The translations under genes and the position numbers were made by a program. A stretch of DNA of 64,000 nucleotides from a bacterium (GTDB taxonomy: Bacteria > Actinomycetota > Acidimicrobiia > Spongiisociales > Spongiisociaceae), in the NCBI GenBank assembly GCA_028820935.1, contig JAPPHZ010000009.1, positions 62,001-126,000 on the forward strand. Direction: 5' to 3'. The number at the start of each line of letters is the position of its first letter. The stretch's first letter is position 1. The notes beneath the pieces were generated by a model. The model made no database searches and was not told the DNA's origin. It worked only from the letters and a program-made list of their open reading frames with translations. Below are positions 49,600 to 58,968 of the stretch, in pieces.

Positions 49600-50544
49600 G
49601 TGTACCGTTACATGGGTCGCCGCCTGCTGCACAGCATCCCGGTGGTAGCGGCGGTCATCGTCGGCGCGTTCGTCATCATCGTGCTCGTGCCCGGAGACCC
49701 GGCCCTGAACATGCTGGGGTACAACGCCACGCCGGAGAGCCTGGCGATCCTGCGTCGTGAGTTGGGTCTTGACCGTTCGGTACCCGAGCAGTTCATCGGC
49801 TTCCTCAGGGGCGCCGTGGTCGGTGACTTCGGCGAGTCGATCCTCAAGAAGGAACCGGTCCGCGACGTAATAGCCACCCGTGCGGTGATCAGCTTCGCTC
49901 TGCTGTTCTACAGCGTGGTGATCGCGGTGCTCGTGGCGGTTCCCCTCGCGATCCTGTCCGCGGTGAAAAGGAATCGCTGGCAGGACCATCTCATGCGGTT
50001 GGGCAGCATGATCACCTTCGCCATGCCCTCCTTCTGGCTGGGGCTGCTGCTAGCGCTGTTCTTCGCCATCCGGTTGGGCTGGCTGCCGGTGGCGGGATAC
50101 GACAAGACCAGCGTCCTCACCATCCTGCGCAGCCTCACCTTGCCGGCAACCACCATCGGGTTGTTCCTGGCGCCGATCCTGGCCCGAACCTTGCGCTCCA
50201 GCATCATCGAGGTGCTGGACCAGGAGTACGTGGAGGCTGCCCGGGCCAGGGGGTACCGCGAGTCCAGGGTGATCGGCCGGCACGTCATGAGGAACTCGCT
50301 GATCGCCACGGTCACGGTGCTTTCGCTGATCATCGGGTTCATGATCAGCGGGTCCGTGATCATCGAGAACGTCTTCGCGATTCCGGGCCTGGGGTCGCTG
50401 ATCGTCGACGCCGTGCTGCAGCGCGACTACCCGGTCATCCAGGCACTGGTGCTGTTCTTCGGGCTCACCGTCATCCTGATCAACCTCGCGGCCGACCTCA
50501 CCTACGCCGCGATAGACCCGCGCGTGAGGCTGATAACCAAATGA
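49600..50544 (+). CDS. Dipeptide-type ABC permease, DppB-like
   Basis: A 314-residue permease with about six membrane helices. N-terminal GRRLLHSIPVVAAVIVGAFVIIVLVPGDPA is typical of DppB. The inner-membrane coupling motif EYVEAARARGYRESRVIGRHVMRNSL is present, as is VIIENVFAIPGLGSLIVDAV. Start at GTG 49600 (MYRYMGRRLL) or ATG 49612; neither has a clear ribosome binding site, probably because the repeat element was inserted just upstream. Its stop overlaps the next start (ATGA). Confidence 0.9.
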   Translation: MYRYMGRRLLHSIPVVAAVIVGAFVIIVLVPGDPALNMLGYNATPESLAILRRELGLDRSVPEQFIGFLRGAVVGDFGESILKKEPVRDVIATRAVISFALLFYSVVIAVLVAVPLAILSAVKRNRWQDHLMRLGSMITFAMPSFWLGLLLALFFAIRLGWLPVAGYDKTSVLTILRSLTLPATTIGLFLAPILARTLRSSIIEVLDQEYVEAARARGYRESRVIGRHVMRNSLIATVTVLSLIIGFMISGSVIIENVFAIPGLGSLIVDAVLQRDYPVIQALVLFFGLTVILINLAADLTYAAIDPRVRLITK

Positions 50545-51443
50545 CCATCGCGAGCGAGGCGCCGGCGCGCCAGGAGCGGTTGCTGGTGGCGACCCGGCGG
50601 CTACGGAGGCGGGCCCTGTCCGACCGGCGGTGGTCGAACGTCGCGCTCTACATCGGCGGGTCGATAGTGGTACTGGTCGTCCTCGCCGGACTTCTGGCTC
50701 CATGGATCTCGCCGTACCCGCCCAACGAACTCGACCTGACGGCAACGCTCCAGCCGCCCTCCGGCGAACACTTCTTCGGCACCGACGAACTCGGCCGGGA
50801 CGTCTTTTCCCGCGTGCTGCACGGGATACGGCTGGACATGGCGATCGTGCTCGTGATCACCTACGTGCCGCTGCTGGTGGGAGTCACCCTGGGCATGATC
50901 GCCGGTTACTTCGGGGGCTGGGTCGACACGGTTATCAACCGTGCAGTCGACATCGTGATGGCTTTCCCTTTCCTGGTCGTCGTGATCGCGGTCGTAGCCA
51001 TCACGGGACCCGGTCTGGTCGGCATCTTCATCGGCGTGCTGTCGGTCGGCTGGGCTCTCTATGCCAGGCTGGCCCGGAGCGAAATGCTGGTGATCCGTGA
51101 GCAGCAGTACATGCTGGCCGCCAAGGGCCTCGGCTACTCCACCTCCCGCATCCTCGGCCGCCACGCCGTGCCCAACCTCATCCGGTCCCCGCTGGTGTTC
51201 TCGGTGGCTGACATCGTGCTCAACCTGCTGCTCATCGCCGGTGTCTCCTACCTCGGTCTCGGTGTCCAGGCGCCGACAGCCGAACTCGGCGTCATAGTCG
51301 CCGACGGACAGGGCCACCTCCGGGTCGGGTGGTGGATCACCACCCTGTCCGGTCTGGTGCTGGTAACGATCGGGGTCGGTTTCAGCATGCTCGGCGACGC
51401 GCTGGCCGACCGGCTCGGAGAGGAGTTGCGATTGACGGTGTAG
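50541..51443 (+). CDS. Dipeptide-type ABC permease, DppC-like
   Basis: A 300-residue permease. The N-terminal [46 protein letters not shown] pattern is the DppC signature, and [25 protein letters not shown] is the coupling loop. It has six hydrophobic segments. It overlaps DppB by 4 bp at its start and the next gene at its end (by 13 bp if that gene starts at 51431). Confidence 0.92.
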   Translation: MTIASEAPARQERLLVATRRLRRRALSDRRWSNVALYIGGSIVVLVVLAGLLAPWISPYPPNELDLTATLQPPSGEHFFGTDELGRDVFSRVLHGIRLDMAIVLVITYVPLLVGVTLGMIAGYFGGWVDTVINRAVDIVMAFPFLVVVIAVVAITGPGLVGIFIGVLSVGWALYARLARSEMLVIREQQYMLAAKGLGYSTSRILGRHAVPNLIRSPLVFSVADIVLNLLLIAGVSYLGLGVQAPTAELGVIVADGQGHLRVGWWITTLSGLVLVTIGVGFSMLGDALADRLGEELRLTV

Positions 51444-52459
51444 GCGGACCCCCGCTCCTCGACGTGGAAGATCTCCACACCGGCTTCCCAACCCTGGAAG
51501 GCCTGCTACTCGCCACCAACGGGGTGAGTTTCACCGTGGAACGGGGCGCCACCCTGGCGCTCGTGGGCGAGTCGGGATCTGGCAAGAGCATGACGTGCCG
51601 ATCGATCATCGGGCTGGTGCCCAAGCCGGGAGAGGTCATCGACGGGCGGGTGGTGTTCAACGGGCGTGACCTGCTCAGGCTGTCCCGCGCCGAACTCCGT
51701 AAGGTGCGCGGGGGCGAGATCGGGATGGTCTTCCAGGATCCGACCGCCTCGCTCAACCCCGTCTACAAGGTCGGCAACCAGATCGTCGAAGTGCTCAAGA
51801 TCAAGCGCGGGATGGGTACGCGGGAGGCAAACCGGCGGGCGATCGAGCTGCTCGACCGGGTCGGCATCGCCTCGCCGGAGACGCAGTTCCACTCGTACCC
51901 GCACGAGATGAGCGGCGGCATGCGACAGCGGGCGATGATCGCCAGTGCCATCGCCGCCGAACCGATGCTCCTGATCGCGGACGAACCCACAGCCGCCCTC
52001 GACGTGACCGTGCAGGCGCAGATCATGGCGCTGCTCAGCGAGCTGCAGCAGGACACGGGGATGGCGATGATCCTCGTCTCCCATGACTTCGGGGTCATCG
52101 CCCAGCACTGCGACCACGTGGCGGTGATGTACGCCGGCTACATAGTCGAGCAGGCGCCGGTCCAGGAGATATTCGACCATCCCAACCATCCCTACACGCA
52201 GGCGTTGCTGGCATCGATCCCGCATCTCGACGCCGTGAACCGTACGGAGATAGTCCCGGTCAAGGGGCAGCCCCCGGAGCTCTCCAGGCTGCCTTCCGGA
52301 TGCCCGTTCAGCCCCAGATGCAGCTTCGTCAGGGATGGCTGCGGCTCGGTCCCCATGTCGCTGCAAGCGGTGGGACGCGACCATGTCACGGCTTGCCCGT
52401 TCGTGACGTGGCGCGATCGCCAGGCCGGGGCACCGGACCGGGGAGACGCGCTGCCGTGA
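51431..52459 (+). CDS. Peptide-type ABC ATPase, DppD-like
   Basis: A 342-residue ATPase: Walker [11 protein letters not shown], signature [13 protein letters not shown], Walker [13 protein letters not shown]-loop LVSHDFGVI, and the Dpp-type C-terminal cysteine-rich end ([16 protein letters not shown]). The start is ambiguous. The frame has no ATG/GTG/TTG at the homology start; AGGAG (51421-51425) lies 5 nt before an in-frame ATT at 51431, which would give [15 protein letters not shown]. The first normal start, GTG at 51464, has no Shine-Dalgarno and cuts into the first strand. ATT is chosen here with reserve. The stop overlaps DppF (GTGA). Confidence 0.88.
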   Translation: MDGVGGPPLLDVEDLHTGFPTLEGLLLATNGVSFTVERGATLALVGESGSGKSMTCRSIIGLVPKPGEVIDGRVVFNGRDLLRLSRAELRKVRGGEIGMVFQDPTASLNPVYKVGNQIVEVLKIKRGMGTREANRRAIELLDRVGIASPETQFHSYPHEMSGGMRQRAMIASAIAAEPMLLIADEPTAALDVTVQAQIMALLSELQQDTGMAMILVSHDFGVIAQHCDHVAVMYAGYIVEQAPVQEIFDHPNHPYTQALLASIPHLDAVNRTEIVPVKGQPPELSRLPSGCPFSPRCSFVRDGCGSVPMSLQAVGRDHVTACPFVTWRDRQAGAPDRGDALP

Positions 52460-53487
52460 CCATGACGCGTCCACCGGAGGACCCGAGCCGGGACGTTCTG
52501 CTCCAGGTCGAAGGCCTCACCAAGGGCTACCCGGTGCGCCGTACCTTGGTCGAGCGGATGAGGAGAGCCCCGGTCCGGCGTCTCGTCGCCGTGGAGGATG
52601 TCTCCTTCCGGGTGCGCCGCCAGGAGGTGATGGGCATAGTCGGCGAGTCGGGAAGCGGCAAGACCACCCTCGGCCGATGCCTGATCCGCCTGGTCGACCC
52701 CGATGACGGAAGCGTCAGGTTCGACGGCATCGACGTGCGGTCCATCGAGGGAACCGAACTGCGCCGGCTGCGCCGCCGGGTGCAGATGGTCTTCCAGGAT
52801 CCATTCACGTCGCTGAATCCCCGCCTCACGGTGGGAGCGTCGATCCTCGAAGCCGGCAAGGTGCATGGCCTCGTCGACGCCGGCCAGGACGATGCGTTCG
52901 TGGCCGGGCATCTCGAGAGCGTCGGGCTCTCGGCCACGCTCGCCGACCGGCGTCCCAGGCAACTGAGCGGCGGGCAGCGGCAGCGGGTCGCCATCGCCCG
53001 GGCTCTGGCGGTCGGCCCGGACATGCTGGTCGCGGACGAGCCGGTGAGCGCACTCGACGTCTCCATCCAGGCCCAGATCATCAACCTCTTCCGGGATCTG
53101 CAGGCCCGCCTGGGGCTCACGATGATCTTCATCGCCCACCAGCTCTCCGTCGTCTCCCAGGTGGCCGACACGGTGGCGGTCATGTACATGGGGCGGATCG
53201 TGGAGCGGGGACCGATCGAGAAGGTGTTCGGGCGGCCCGAGCACCCCTACACGCAGGCTCTCCTGGCTTCGCGTCCCGACCCGGATCCGCGCCACAAGGC
53301 CGAACCACCGCTGCGTGGAGACGTCCCGTCACCCCTTGACATGCCCCCCGGGTGCAAGTTCTCCACCAGGTGTCCCTTCGTCCAGGACATGTGCCGCGAG
53401 GCCGAACCCGCTCTCGAGCACACCGGGTCGCGGCACCTGGTAGCTTGCTACGTGAAGCCCCCGGCCCGGGAGGGCGGTTACGCATGA
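52456..53487 (+). CDS. Peptide-type ABC ATPase, DppF-like
   Basis: A 343-residue ATPase. Walker A is GESGSGKTT, the Q-loop is in VQMVFQDPFTSLNPR, the signature is LSGGQRQRVAIARA, Walker B is LVADEPVSALDVS, the H-loop is IFIAHQLSV, and the C-terminus has the Dpp motif PPGCKFSTRCPFVQDMC. GTG at 52456 overlaps the DppD stop; ATG at 52462 is the alternative. With the preceding four genes it completes a binding-protein-dependent importer (A-B-C-D-F). Confidence 0.92.
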   Translation: MTMTRPPEDPSRDVLLQVEGLTKGYPVRRTLVERMRRAPVRRLVAVEDVSFRVRRQEVMGIVGESGSGKTTLGRCLIRLVDPDDGSVRFDGIDVRSIEGTELRRLRRRVQMVFQDPFTSLNPRLTVGASILEAGKVHGLVDAGQDDAFVAGHLESVGLSATLADRRPRQLSGGQRQRVAIARALAVGPDMLVADEPVSALDVSIQAQIINLFRDLQARLGLTMIFIAHQLSVVSQVADTVAVMYMGRIVERGPIEKVFGRPEHPYTQALLASRPDPDPRHKAEPPLRGDVPSPLDMPPGCKFSTRCPFVQDMCREAEPALEHTGSRHLVACYVKPPAREGGYA

Positions 53488-53566
53488 ACTCGCATCTTCG
53501 CCAGACGGGGAGCGCTCTCTCGGACCGCGCCGGCGCAGTATTCGGTTCGCCGTTCGGGAGCGGTTG

Positions 53567-54427
53567 ATGCGGCCGGCCGACTTCGAATTCCGCTCAGCCG
53601 GCACCGTCGACGAAGCCATCGCAGCCCTGAGCGGCGAGAACGGCACCATGGCGCTGGCAGGAGGGCAGAGCCTCATCCCCATGATGCGCTTCCGGCTGAT
53701 CCGGCCGTCGGTCGTGGTCGACATCGGCAGGATCGAGGGCTTAGGTTCCATCGGGTCATCGGACGGGCTCCTGGAGGTAGGCGCCCTCGTGACCACCGCC
53801 CGGCTGGCCCGCAGCGCGACCGTCCGCTCGCTCTCACCCTTGTGGGCCGAGACCGCCTCGGCCATCGCGGACCCGCTCGTCCGGAATCTCGGCACAGTGG
53901 GCGGCAACCTGGCTCATGCGGATCCGCTCAACGACCTGCCCGCCGCCCTGGTGGCGGCCCGGGGACAAGTGATCGTCGTGGGGCCGAGCGGAGCGAGGAC
54001 CGTCAGCAGTGACGATCTCTTCGTCGGGCCTTTCGAGACCTCGCTCCGACGAGGCGAACTGATCACCGGAATCCGGCTACCCCGTGGATCGGGAGGCGCT
54101 TACGAGAAGATGAAGAGGGCGGCGGCCGATTACGGAGTGGCTGCGGTTGCGGTCCAACTCGCCATGGACGACGGGGGACGTATCACGCAGGCCGGCATCG
54201 CGGTGACCGGCGGGGCAGATGTAGCCGCTCGCGCTGCCGAAGCCGAAGATCTGCTGGTCGGGTCCGATCCGCGGCCGTCGACAATCGCCCGTGCTGCGTC
54301 GGCCACCGCTGCGTCGGCCCTCATGGTCACCGACGACCGAGGCAGCGCCCGGTACAAGCGAGAACTCGTGAAGGCGCTCGCCGGGCGCGCCATCGAGCGC
54401 GCCACCAACCGGGGTGATGGCACATGA
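53567..54427 (+). CDS. Molybdenum hydroxylase FAD-binding (medium) subunit
   Basis: A 286-residue CoxM-like subunit that carries FAD. AGGQSLIPMMRFRLIRPSVVVDIGRI and TVGGNLAHADPLNDLP are the two FAD-contact motifs. Start ATG at 53567, with GGGAG upstream; the TTG just before it is also in frame. It overlaps the small subunit start (ATGA). M-S-L order as in CO dehydrogenase-type operons, but see the large subunit for why CO is not indicated. The 79-bp stretch before it shows no gene. Confidence 0.9.
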   Translation: MRPADFEFRSAGTVDEAIAALSGENGTMALAGGQSLIPMMRFRLIRPSVVVDIGRIEGLGSIGSSDGLLEVGALVTTARLARSATVRSLSPLWAETASAIADPLVRNLGTVGGNLAHADPLNDLPAALVAARGQVIVVGPSGARTVSSDDLFVGPFETSLRRGELITGIRLPRGSGGAYEKMKRAAADYGVAAVAVQLAMDDGGRITQAGIAVTGGADVAARAAEAEDLLVGSDPRPSTIARAASATAASALMVTDDRGSARYKRELVKALAGRAIERATNRGDGT

Positions 54428-54891
54428 GGGTCACGGTCGCGGTCAACGGCGTCACCCGCCGCGTCGACTGCCACCCCTCAACGCTGCTCGTGCACCTGCT
54501 GCGGGAGGAACTGGAGTTGACCGGCACGCACGTGGGATGCGACACGAGCAGCTGCGGCGCCTGCACGGTCATACTCGACGGGGCGGCGGTCAAGTCCTGT
54601 ACCGTGCTTGCCGGCCAGGCCGACGGCCGCGAGATCGAGACGGTCGAGGGACTCGCCGACGGCCACCGGCTCTCACCCCTGCAGCAGGCCTTCGCCGATC
54701 ACTTCGCTCTCCAGTGCGGATTCTGCACCTCCGGCTTCCTGATGGCCGCCACCGCTTTCCTACGCCAGAATCCCGAGCCCACGGAGGCGGAGGTCAGAAA
54801 GGCCCTCGAAGGAAACCTCTGCCGTTGTACCGGCTACCAGCACATCGTCGACGCGATCCTCTCCAGCGACACACCGGGAGACCAACGATGA
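54424..54891 (+). CDS. Molybdenum hydroxylase 2Fe-2S (small) subunit
   Basis: A 155-residue CoxS-like protein with two [2Fe-2S] clusters. N-terminal plant-type cluster cysteines: GCDTSSCGACTV, then KSCTVLAG; C-terminal cluster: QCGFCTSGF and CRCTGYQ. Length and spacing are standard. It passes electrons from the molybdenum subunit to FAD. It overlaps both neighbours by 4 bp. Confidence 0.95.
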   Translation: MRVTVAVNGVTRRVDCHPSTLLVHLLREELELTGTHVGCDTSSCGACTVILDGAAVKSCTVLAGQADGREIETVEGLADGHRLSPLQQAFADHFALQCGFCTSGFLMAATAFLRQNPEPTEAEVRKALEGNLCRCTGYQHIVDAILSSDTPGDQR

Positions 54892-57203
54892 CGGCCATCG
54901 GCGCCCGCCTGCCCCGCAAGGAGGATGCCCGGATCCTGTCGGGCGGGGGCCGCTACGTGGACGACATCACGGTCCCCCATACGGTCCATGCCAGCTTCAT
55001 GCGGAGCCCCTTCGCCCACGCCGACATCGCGTCGGTCGACTTGGAGCAGGCCCGCCGGGCGCCGGGGGTCGTCGCCGCCTACTCCGGAGCCGAGTCGGCC
55101 GGGTCGATGCCCCTCATTCCCAGCGCGGCCGCCGACGATTCGCCGCCCCGGACCCCCCTCACCGGAGACCGCGTCCATTACGTGGGAGAGCCGGTGGCGA
55201 TGGTTCTGGCGACCGACCCGAGGAGCGCACTCAACGCCGCCGAGCGAGCGGACATCGACTACGAACCCCTCCCCCACGTCCTGGATCCGTGGGAGGCGCT
55301 GTTACCGGACGCACCGCTGGTGCATCCAGACCGGGGAACCAACAAGATCGGCGAGATACACAAGGTGCTCGGGGATCCCGACAGTGCGTTCGCCCGGGCC
55401 GACCACGTGGTGTCCCGGCGGCTGGCGGTGCAGCGCATCTCCGCCTCTCCCATGGAACCGCGGGCCATCCTGGCGGTGCCGGAGCCGGCCTCCGGCCACC
55501 TCACGGTGTGGCTCTCGTGCCAGGCCCCCCACACCCTGCGGACGTGGTTGGGTCACATCTTCGACCTGGACGAGTCCAAGCTGAGGATCGTCGCCCCCGA
55601 TGTGGGCGGCGGGTTCGGCAGCAAGCTCAACCTGTACTCCGACGAACTTGCGGTCATCTGGGCCGCACTGGAGTTGGGTGTCCCGGTGAAGTGGGTCGAG
55701 ACCAGGACCGAGAACTTCACGGCCGGCGTGCACGCCCGGGACCAGATCCACAACGCCGAGCTCGCCCTCGATGCCGGGGGGAAGATACTGGCCCTCCGCA
55801 GCCACTTCGTCGGTGATCTCGGCGCGTACTTCCACTTCTTCACACCGGTCGTCCCGGACCTGACAATCGACACGCTCACCGGTAACTACGACATACCCAG
55901 CGTCGACATCAAGCTGGAGAAGGTGTTCACCAACAAGATGTCGATCGAGGCGTTAAGAGGTTCGGGAAGGGCCGAGGCGACCTTCGTGCTGGAGCGGATG
56001 ATCGAGGAAGCCGCCCGGGAGCTCGACCTGGACCCCGTGGAGATCCGGCTTCGCAACCTCGTCGCACCGGATCAACTGCCGTACGAGACCCCGTTCGGGC
56101 TCATGTATACCGGAGGTGACTACCCCGCTCTTCTGAGGCGAGCGGTGGAGTTGGTGGGATACGACTCGGTGCGGGCTCGTCAGGCGGAGGCGCGCCGGAA
56201 CGGGCGGTACATCGGGGTGGGATTCGCTACCTACAACCTGCTGTGCGGCTTCTCCCCGTCGGGCCACGCCTGGAACCCGATGAAGTTCTTCCCCGGCCAC
56301 GAGTCGACGCTGGTCCGGGTGGACCCCCAGGGCAAGGCGGTCGCCTACTCGGGTCTCTGCCCACAGGGGCAGGGTTCGGACACGATGGTCGCCCAGATCG
56401 TCGCGGACCAGCTCCAGATCCCCTTCGACCACATCACGGTCGTCCACGGCGACACCGAGACCATCCCGTTCGGGGGCGGCACCCACGGCAGCCGGGGCGC
56501 AGTGGTAGGCGGCCATGCCGCGCTGGTGGCGGCTCAACGCGTGGTCGAGAAGGCACGGCAGGTGGCGGCGGCCATGCTCGAGGCGGCTTCGGAGGACATC
56601 GTGTTCGCGGACGGCTCGTTCACCGTCGCCGGTAGCCCCGCGTCCACGGTCTCGTGGCAGGAGGTGGCCGACGAGGCACACTTCCTCAAACGCTGCGGGC
56701 CAATGTTCGAGCCGGGCCTCGAAGCCACCGCCTTCTACGACCCGCCCGACGTCAACTTCGCCTTCGGCGCCAACGCAGCGGTCGTCGAGGTGGACACCGA
56801 GACCGGAAAGGTGAAGATCCTCGAGTTCGTGTCTGTGGACGACTATGGCGTGGGGATCAACCCCGGGATAGTCGACGGCCAGATACACGGCGGGATCGCC
56901 CAGGGAATCGGCCAGGCCCTCTACGAGCAGGTCAGCCATGACGAGGCGGGGCAGCTGCCGTCGGCCAGTTTCGCCTCCTACCTGCTCCCCTCCGCGATGG
57001 AGATGCCCCCGCTGAAGATGGACAACATCGTCTCCCCCTCTGACACGCCGCTCGGCGTGCGCGGTGTCGGCGAGTCCGGGACGCTGGCCTCGCCTCCCGC
57101 CATCGCGAACGCGGTCGCCGACGCCCTCGCTCCGTTCGGCGTGCGGATCGACCGGACCCCGCTCCGTCCGGACGTGGTCTGGGAGTTGATACACCCTGAA
57201 TGA
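54888..57203 (+). CDS. Molybdenum hydroxylase large subunit (xanthine oxidase/CoxL family)
   Basis: A 771-residue molybdopterin-cytosine-dinucleotide subunit. It opens IGARLPRKEDARILSGGGRYVDDI. Mo-cofactor contacts include GGGFGSKLNLY, PFGGGTHGSRGAVVGG and the catalytic Glu in GVGESGTLASPPA. The AYRCSFR loop of true CO dehydrogenase is absent; the equivalent place reads EALRGSGRAEATF. It is therefore a hydroxylase for an aldehyde, N-heterocycle or similar compound rather than CO. ATG at 54888 overlaps the small subunit stop. Confidence 0.92.
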   Translation: MTAIGARLPRKEDARILSGGGRYVDDITVPHTVHASFMRSPFAHADIASVDLEQARRAPGVVAAYSGAESAGSMPLIPSAAADDSPPRTPLTGDRVHYVGEPVAMVLATDPRSALNAAERADIDYEPLPHVLDPWEALLPDAPLVHPDRGTNKIGEIHKVLGDPDSAFARADHVVSRRLAVQRISASPMEPRAILAVPEPASGHLTVWLSCQAPHTLRTWLGHIFDLDESKLRIVAPDVGGGFGSKLNLYSDELAVIWAALELGVPVKWVETRTENFTAGVHARDQIHNAELALDAGGKILALRSHFVGDLGAYFHFFTPVVPDLTIDTLTGNYDIPSVDIKLEKVFTNKMSIEALRGSGRAEATFVLERMIEEAARELDLDPVEIRLRNLVAPDQLPYETPFGLMYTGGDYPALLRRAVELVGYDSVRARQAEARRNGRYIGVGFATYNLLCGFSPSGHAWNPMKFFPGHESTLVRVDPQGKAVAYSGLCPQGQGSDTMVAQIVADQLQIPFDHITVVHGDTETIPFGGGTHGSRGAVVGGHAALVAAQRVVEKARQVAAAMLEAASEDIVFADGSFTVAGSPASTVSWQEVADEAHFLKRCGPMFEPGLEATAFYDPPDVNFAFGANAAVVEVDTETGKVKILEFVSVDDYGVGINPGIVDGQIHGGIAQGIGQALYEQVSHDEAGQLPSASFASYLLPSAMEMPPLKMDNIVSPSDTPLGVRGVGESGTLASPPAIANAVADALAPFGVRIDRTPLRPDVVWELIHPE

Positions 57204-57300
57204 TCGAAGGCATCGGCCGGGACGAAGGGTGGGATCGACCCTACGACCCCACCCCTACCGGCTCGATATTCTCTCTGCCGTCTCCTGAGGAGCCTGCCAT

Positions 57301-58656
57301 ATGGGCGATCCCACCGATGAGCGTGATCTGACGCAGAGCCGGGCCGTAGCGGCCCGCGACGAGGCGGTCATCACGCCGTCGATGAAGTACCGGCTGTATC
57401 CGTTCGTGGTCGCCAGGTCGGACGGCGTCCGTATGTGGGACAAGGACGGCAACGAGTACCTCGACTGGATGGCGACCGGAGGTACTGCCGCCGCGGGATA
57501 CGGCCACCCGAAGGTGCGGCAGGCGGCAATGGACGCCATCAACAACGAGTACAGCGGTCCGCTCGTCTGTTACATCCACGAACCGGCCGTCGAGCTGGCG
57601 GAGCGCCTGATCGACATCTTCCCCGGAGACTTCGCCAAGCAGGCCTGGTTCGGCGTCTCCGGCTCCGACGCGATGGACGTGCTCGCCAAGGTGGCGCCTA
57701 TCGCATCGGGAAGGCCGCGCCTGATCTCCTACATCGGCGCCTTCCACGGTATGACGATCGGCTCCGGCGCCATCTCGGGCCACGGAGCGCTGACGCGCCC
57801 GATACCCGGCGGCCACATCACCAAGGCTCCGTATCCCAACCCCTACCGGTGCGCCTGGGGCCCGTGCGATAAGAGCGAGTGCTCCCTCAGATGCCTCGAC
57901 TACCTGAAGAACGACCTGCTGGTCAACGTGTCGCCCTCGGACGAGACGGCGGCGATCTTCGCCGAGAGCATCCAGTCGGACAGCGGCGAGATCGTCCCGC
58001 CGGACAACTACTTCCCTGCCCTGCGGGACCTGTGCGACGAGCGGGGGATCTGGTTGATATTCGACGAGGTCAAGGTAGGCCTGGGGCGGACGGGACGCAT
58101 GTTCGGCTTCGAGCACTTCGGGATCGAGGCGGACGCGGTCGGGCTCGCCAAGCCGTTGGGAGGAGGCTTCCCGCTGTCGGCGGTGGTAGGCCGCCAGGAG
58201 ATCCTCGATGTCGACCTCTACACGGCCTACACGCTGGGCGGCTCGCCGTTGTCCTGCTCCGCGGCGGTGGCCGTACTCGACGTGATCGAGGAGGAGGACC
58301 TGGTCCGCAACGCTGAGGAGATGGGCAGGTACCTGCGCGACAAGCTCGACGAGATGAGAGCCGACCACCCGCTCATCGGGGACGTGCGCGGCAAGGGCCT
58401 CCTGATCGGGGTCGAGTTGGTGAAGGACCACCGGACACGCGAGCCTGCCGAAACCGATGCGTACCGGCTCGCCTACCGCTGCTTCGAGCTCGGCCTGATA
58501 CTGCTGGCGTTCGGCAACGTGATGGAGATCACCCCGCCGCTGACCATCACCCGGAGCGACGCCGATGAAGCATTGGACATCTTCGACCGCGCCCTGGCCG
58601 ACATAGAGGCCGGCCGGTTCGACGACAGCAAGCTGCCCGATTTCCTGGGGCACTGA
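57301..58656 (+). CDS. Class III aminotransferase (omega/4-aminobutyrate type)
   Basis: A 451-residue PLP enzyme. GNEYLDWMATGGTAAAGYGHP is the entry motif, followed by GVSGSDAMDVLAKVA, YIGAFHGMTIGS, WLIFDEVKVGLGRTG (PLP Asp) and the Schiff-base lysine in LAKPLGGGFPLSAV. Three cysteines in CAWGPCDKSECSLRC form an unusual cluster between the PLP motifs, seen also in some 2,2-dialkylglycine or GABA-type relatives. It lies 97 bp after the large subunit, probably in the same transcriptional unit. Amino donor unknown. Confidence 0.87.
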   Translation: MGDPTDERDLTQSRAVAARDEAVITPSMKYRLYPFVVARSDGVRMWDKDGNEYLDWMATGGTAAAGYGHPKVRQAAMDAINNEYSGPLVCYIHEPAVELAERLIDIFPGDFAKQAWFGVSGSDAMDVLAKVAPIASGRPRLISYIGAFHGMTIGSGAISGHGALTRPIPGGHITKAPYPNPYRCAWGPCDKSECSLRCLDYLKNDLLVNVSPSDETAAIFAESIQSDSGEIVPPDNYFPALRDLCDERGIWLIFDEVKVGLGRTGRMFGFEHFGIEADAVGLAKPLGGGFPLSAVVGRQEILDVDLYTAYTLGGSPLSCSAAVAVLDVIEEEDLVRNAEEMGRYLRDKLDEMRADHPLIGDVRGKGLLIGVELVKDHRTREPAETDAYRLAYRCFELGLILLAFGNVMEITPPLTITRSDADEALDIFDRALADIEAGRFDDSKLPDFLGH

Positions 58657-58885
58657 TCGCTGGACATCGGCGCGTCCGGCCAGGGTCACCCACTAGCCCG
58701 ACACAACATTTCGGCCCTCGGTAACGGCTCTCGAGCCCTTCCCACGAGCTGACCTCCTTCCGGTTCGCCGGGACTCGCATTCCGATCATCTGAGCCAATC
58801 CGTCGGCCCGTATACACCTCCCTCGTACCTCCTAGCCCGCATCGGCACGCCGCCGCGCCGGTCCGATGGATTCTCAGATGTTTCC
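58657..58885. other. Intergenic stretch after the aminotransferase
   Basis: Part of a 312-bp gap to the next gene. No gene, tRNA-like clover or strong terminator hairpin was seen; small ORFs here are unsupported. The right part of the gap holds the promoter and operator described at 58886-58940. Confidence 0.5.
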
Positions 58886-58940
58886 CACCTGGTCTTCAGG
58901 TGATTCACAGGTTGGGGTCGAAAGATGCTGATCAGTAATC
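58886..58940 (+). promoter_or_regulatory. Promoter and operator-like inverted repeat of the secreted protein gene
   Basis: CACCTG (58886-58891) and CAGGTG (58897-58902) form a perfect inverted repeat with a 5-bp spacer. Immediately downstream are TTGGGG (58912-58917), a 17-bp spacer and GTAATC (58935-58940). The gene starts 28 nt later with an AAAGGAG site. The inverted repeat is placed where an activator or repressor would bind. Confidence 0.45.
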
Positions 58941-58968
58941 GAGCCCTCAGTGATGAAAGGAGAAAATC

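Noticed and set aside
53567-57203. Aerobic CO dehydrogenase (CoxMSL)
   Set aside because: Gene order fits, but the AYRCSFR active-site loop is missing in the large subunit, so CO oxidation is not supported.
57241-58689. 482-codon minus-strand frame opposite the aminotransferase
   Set aside because: Antisense shadow without motifs; the plus-strand aminotransferase is complete.
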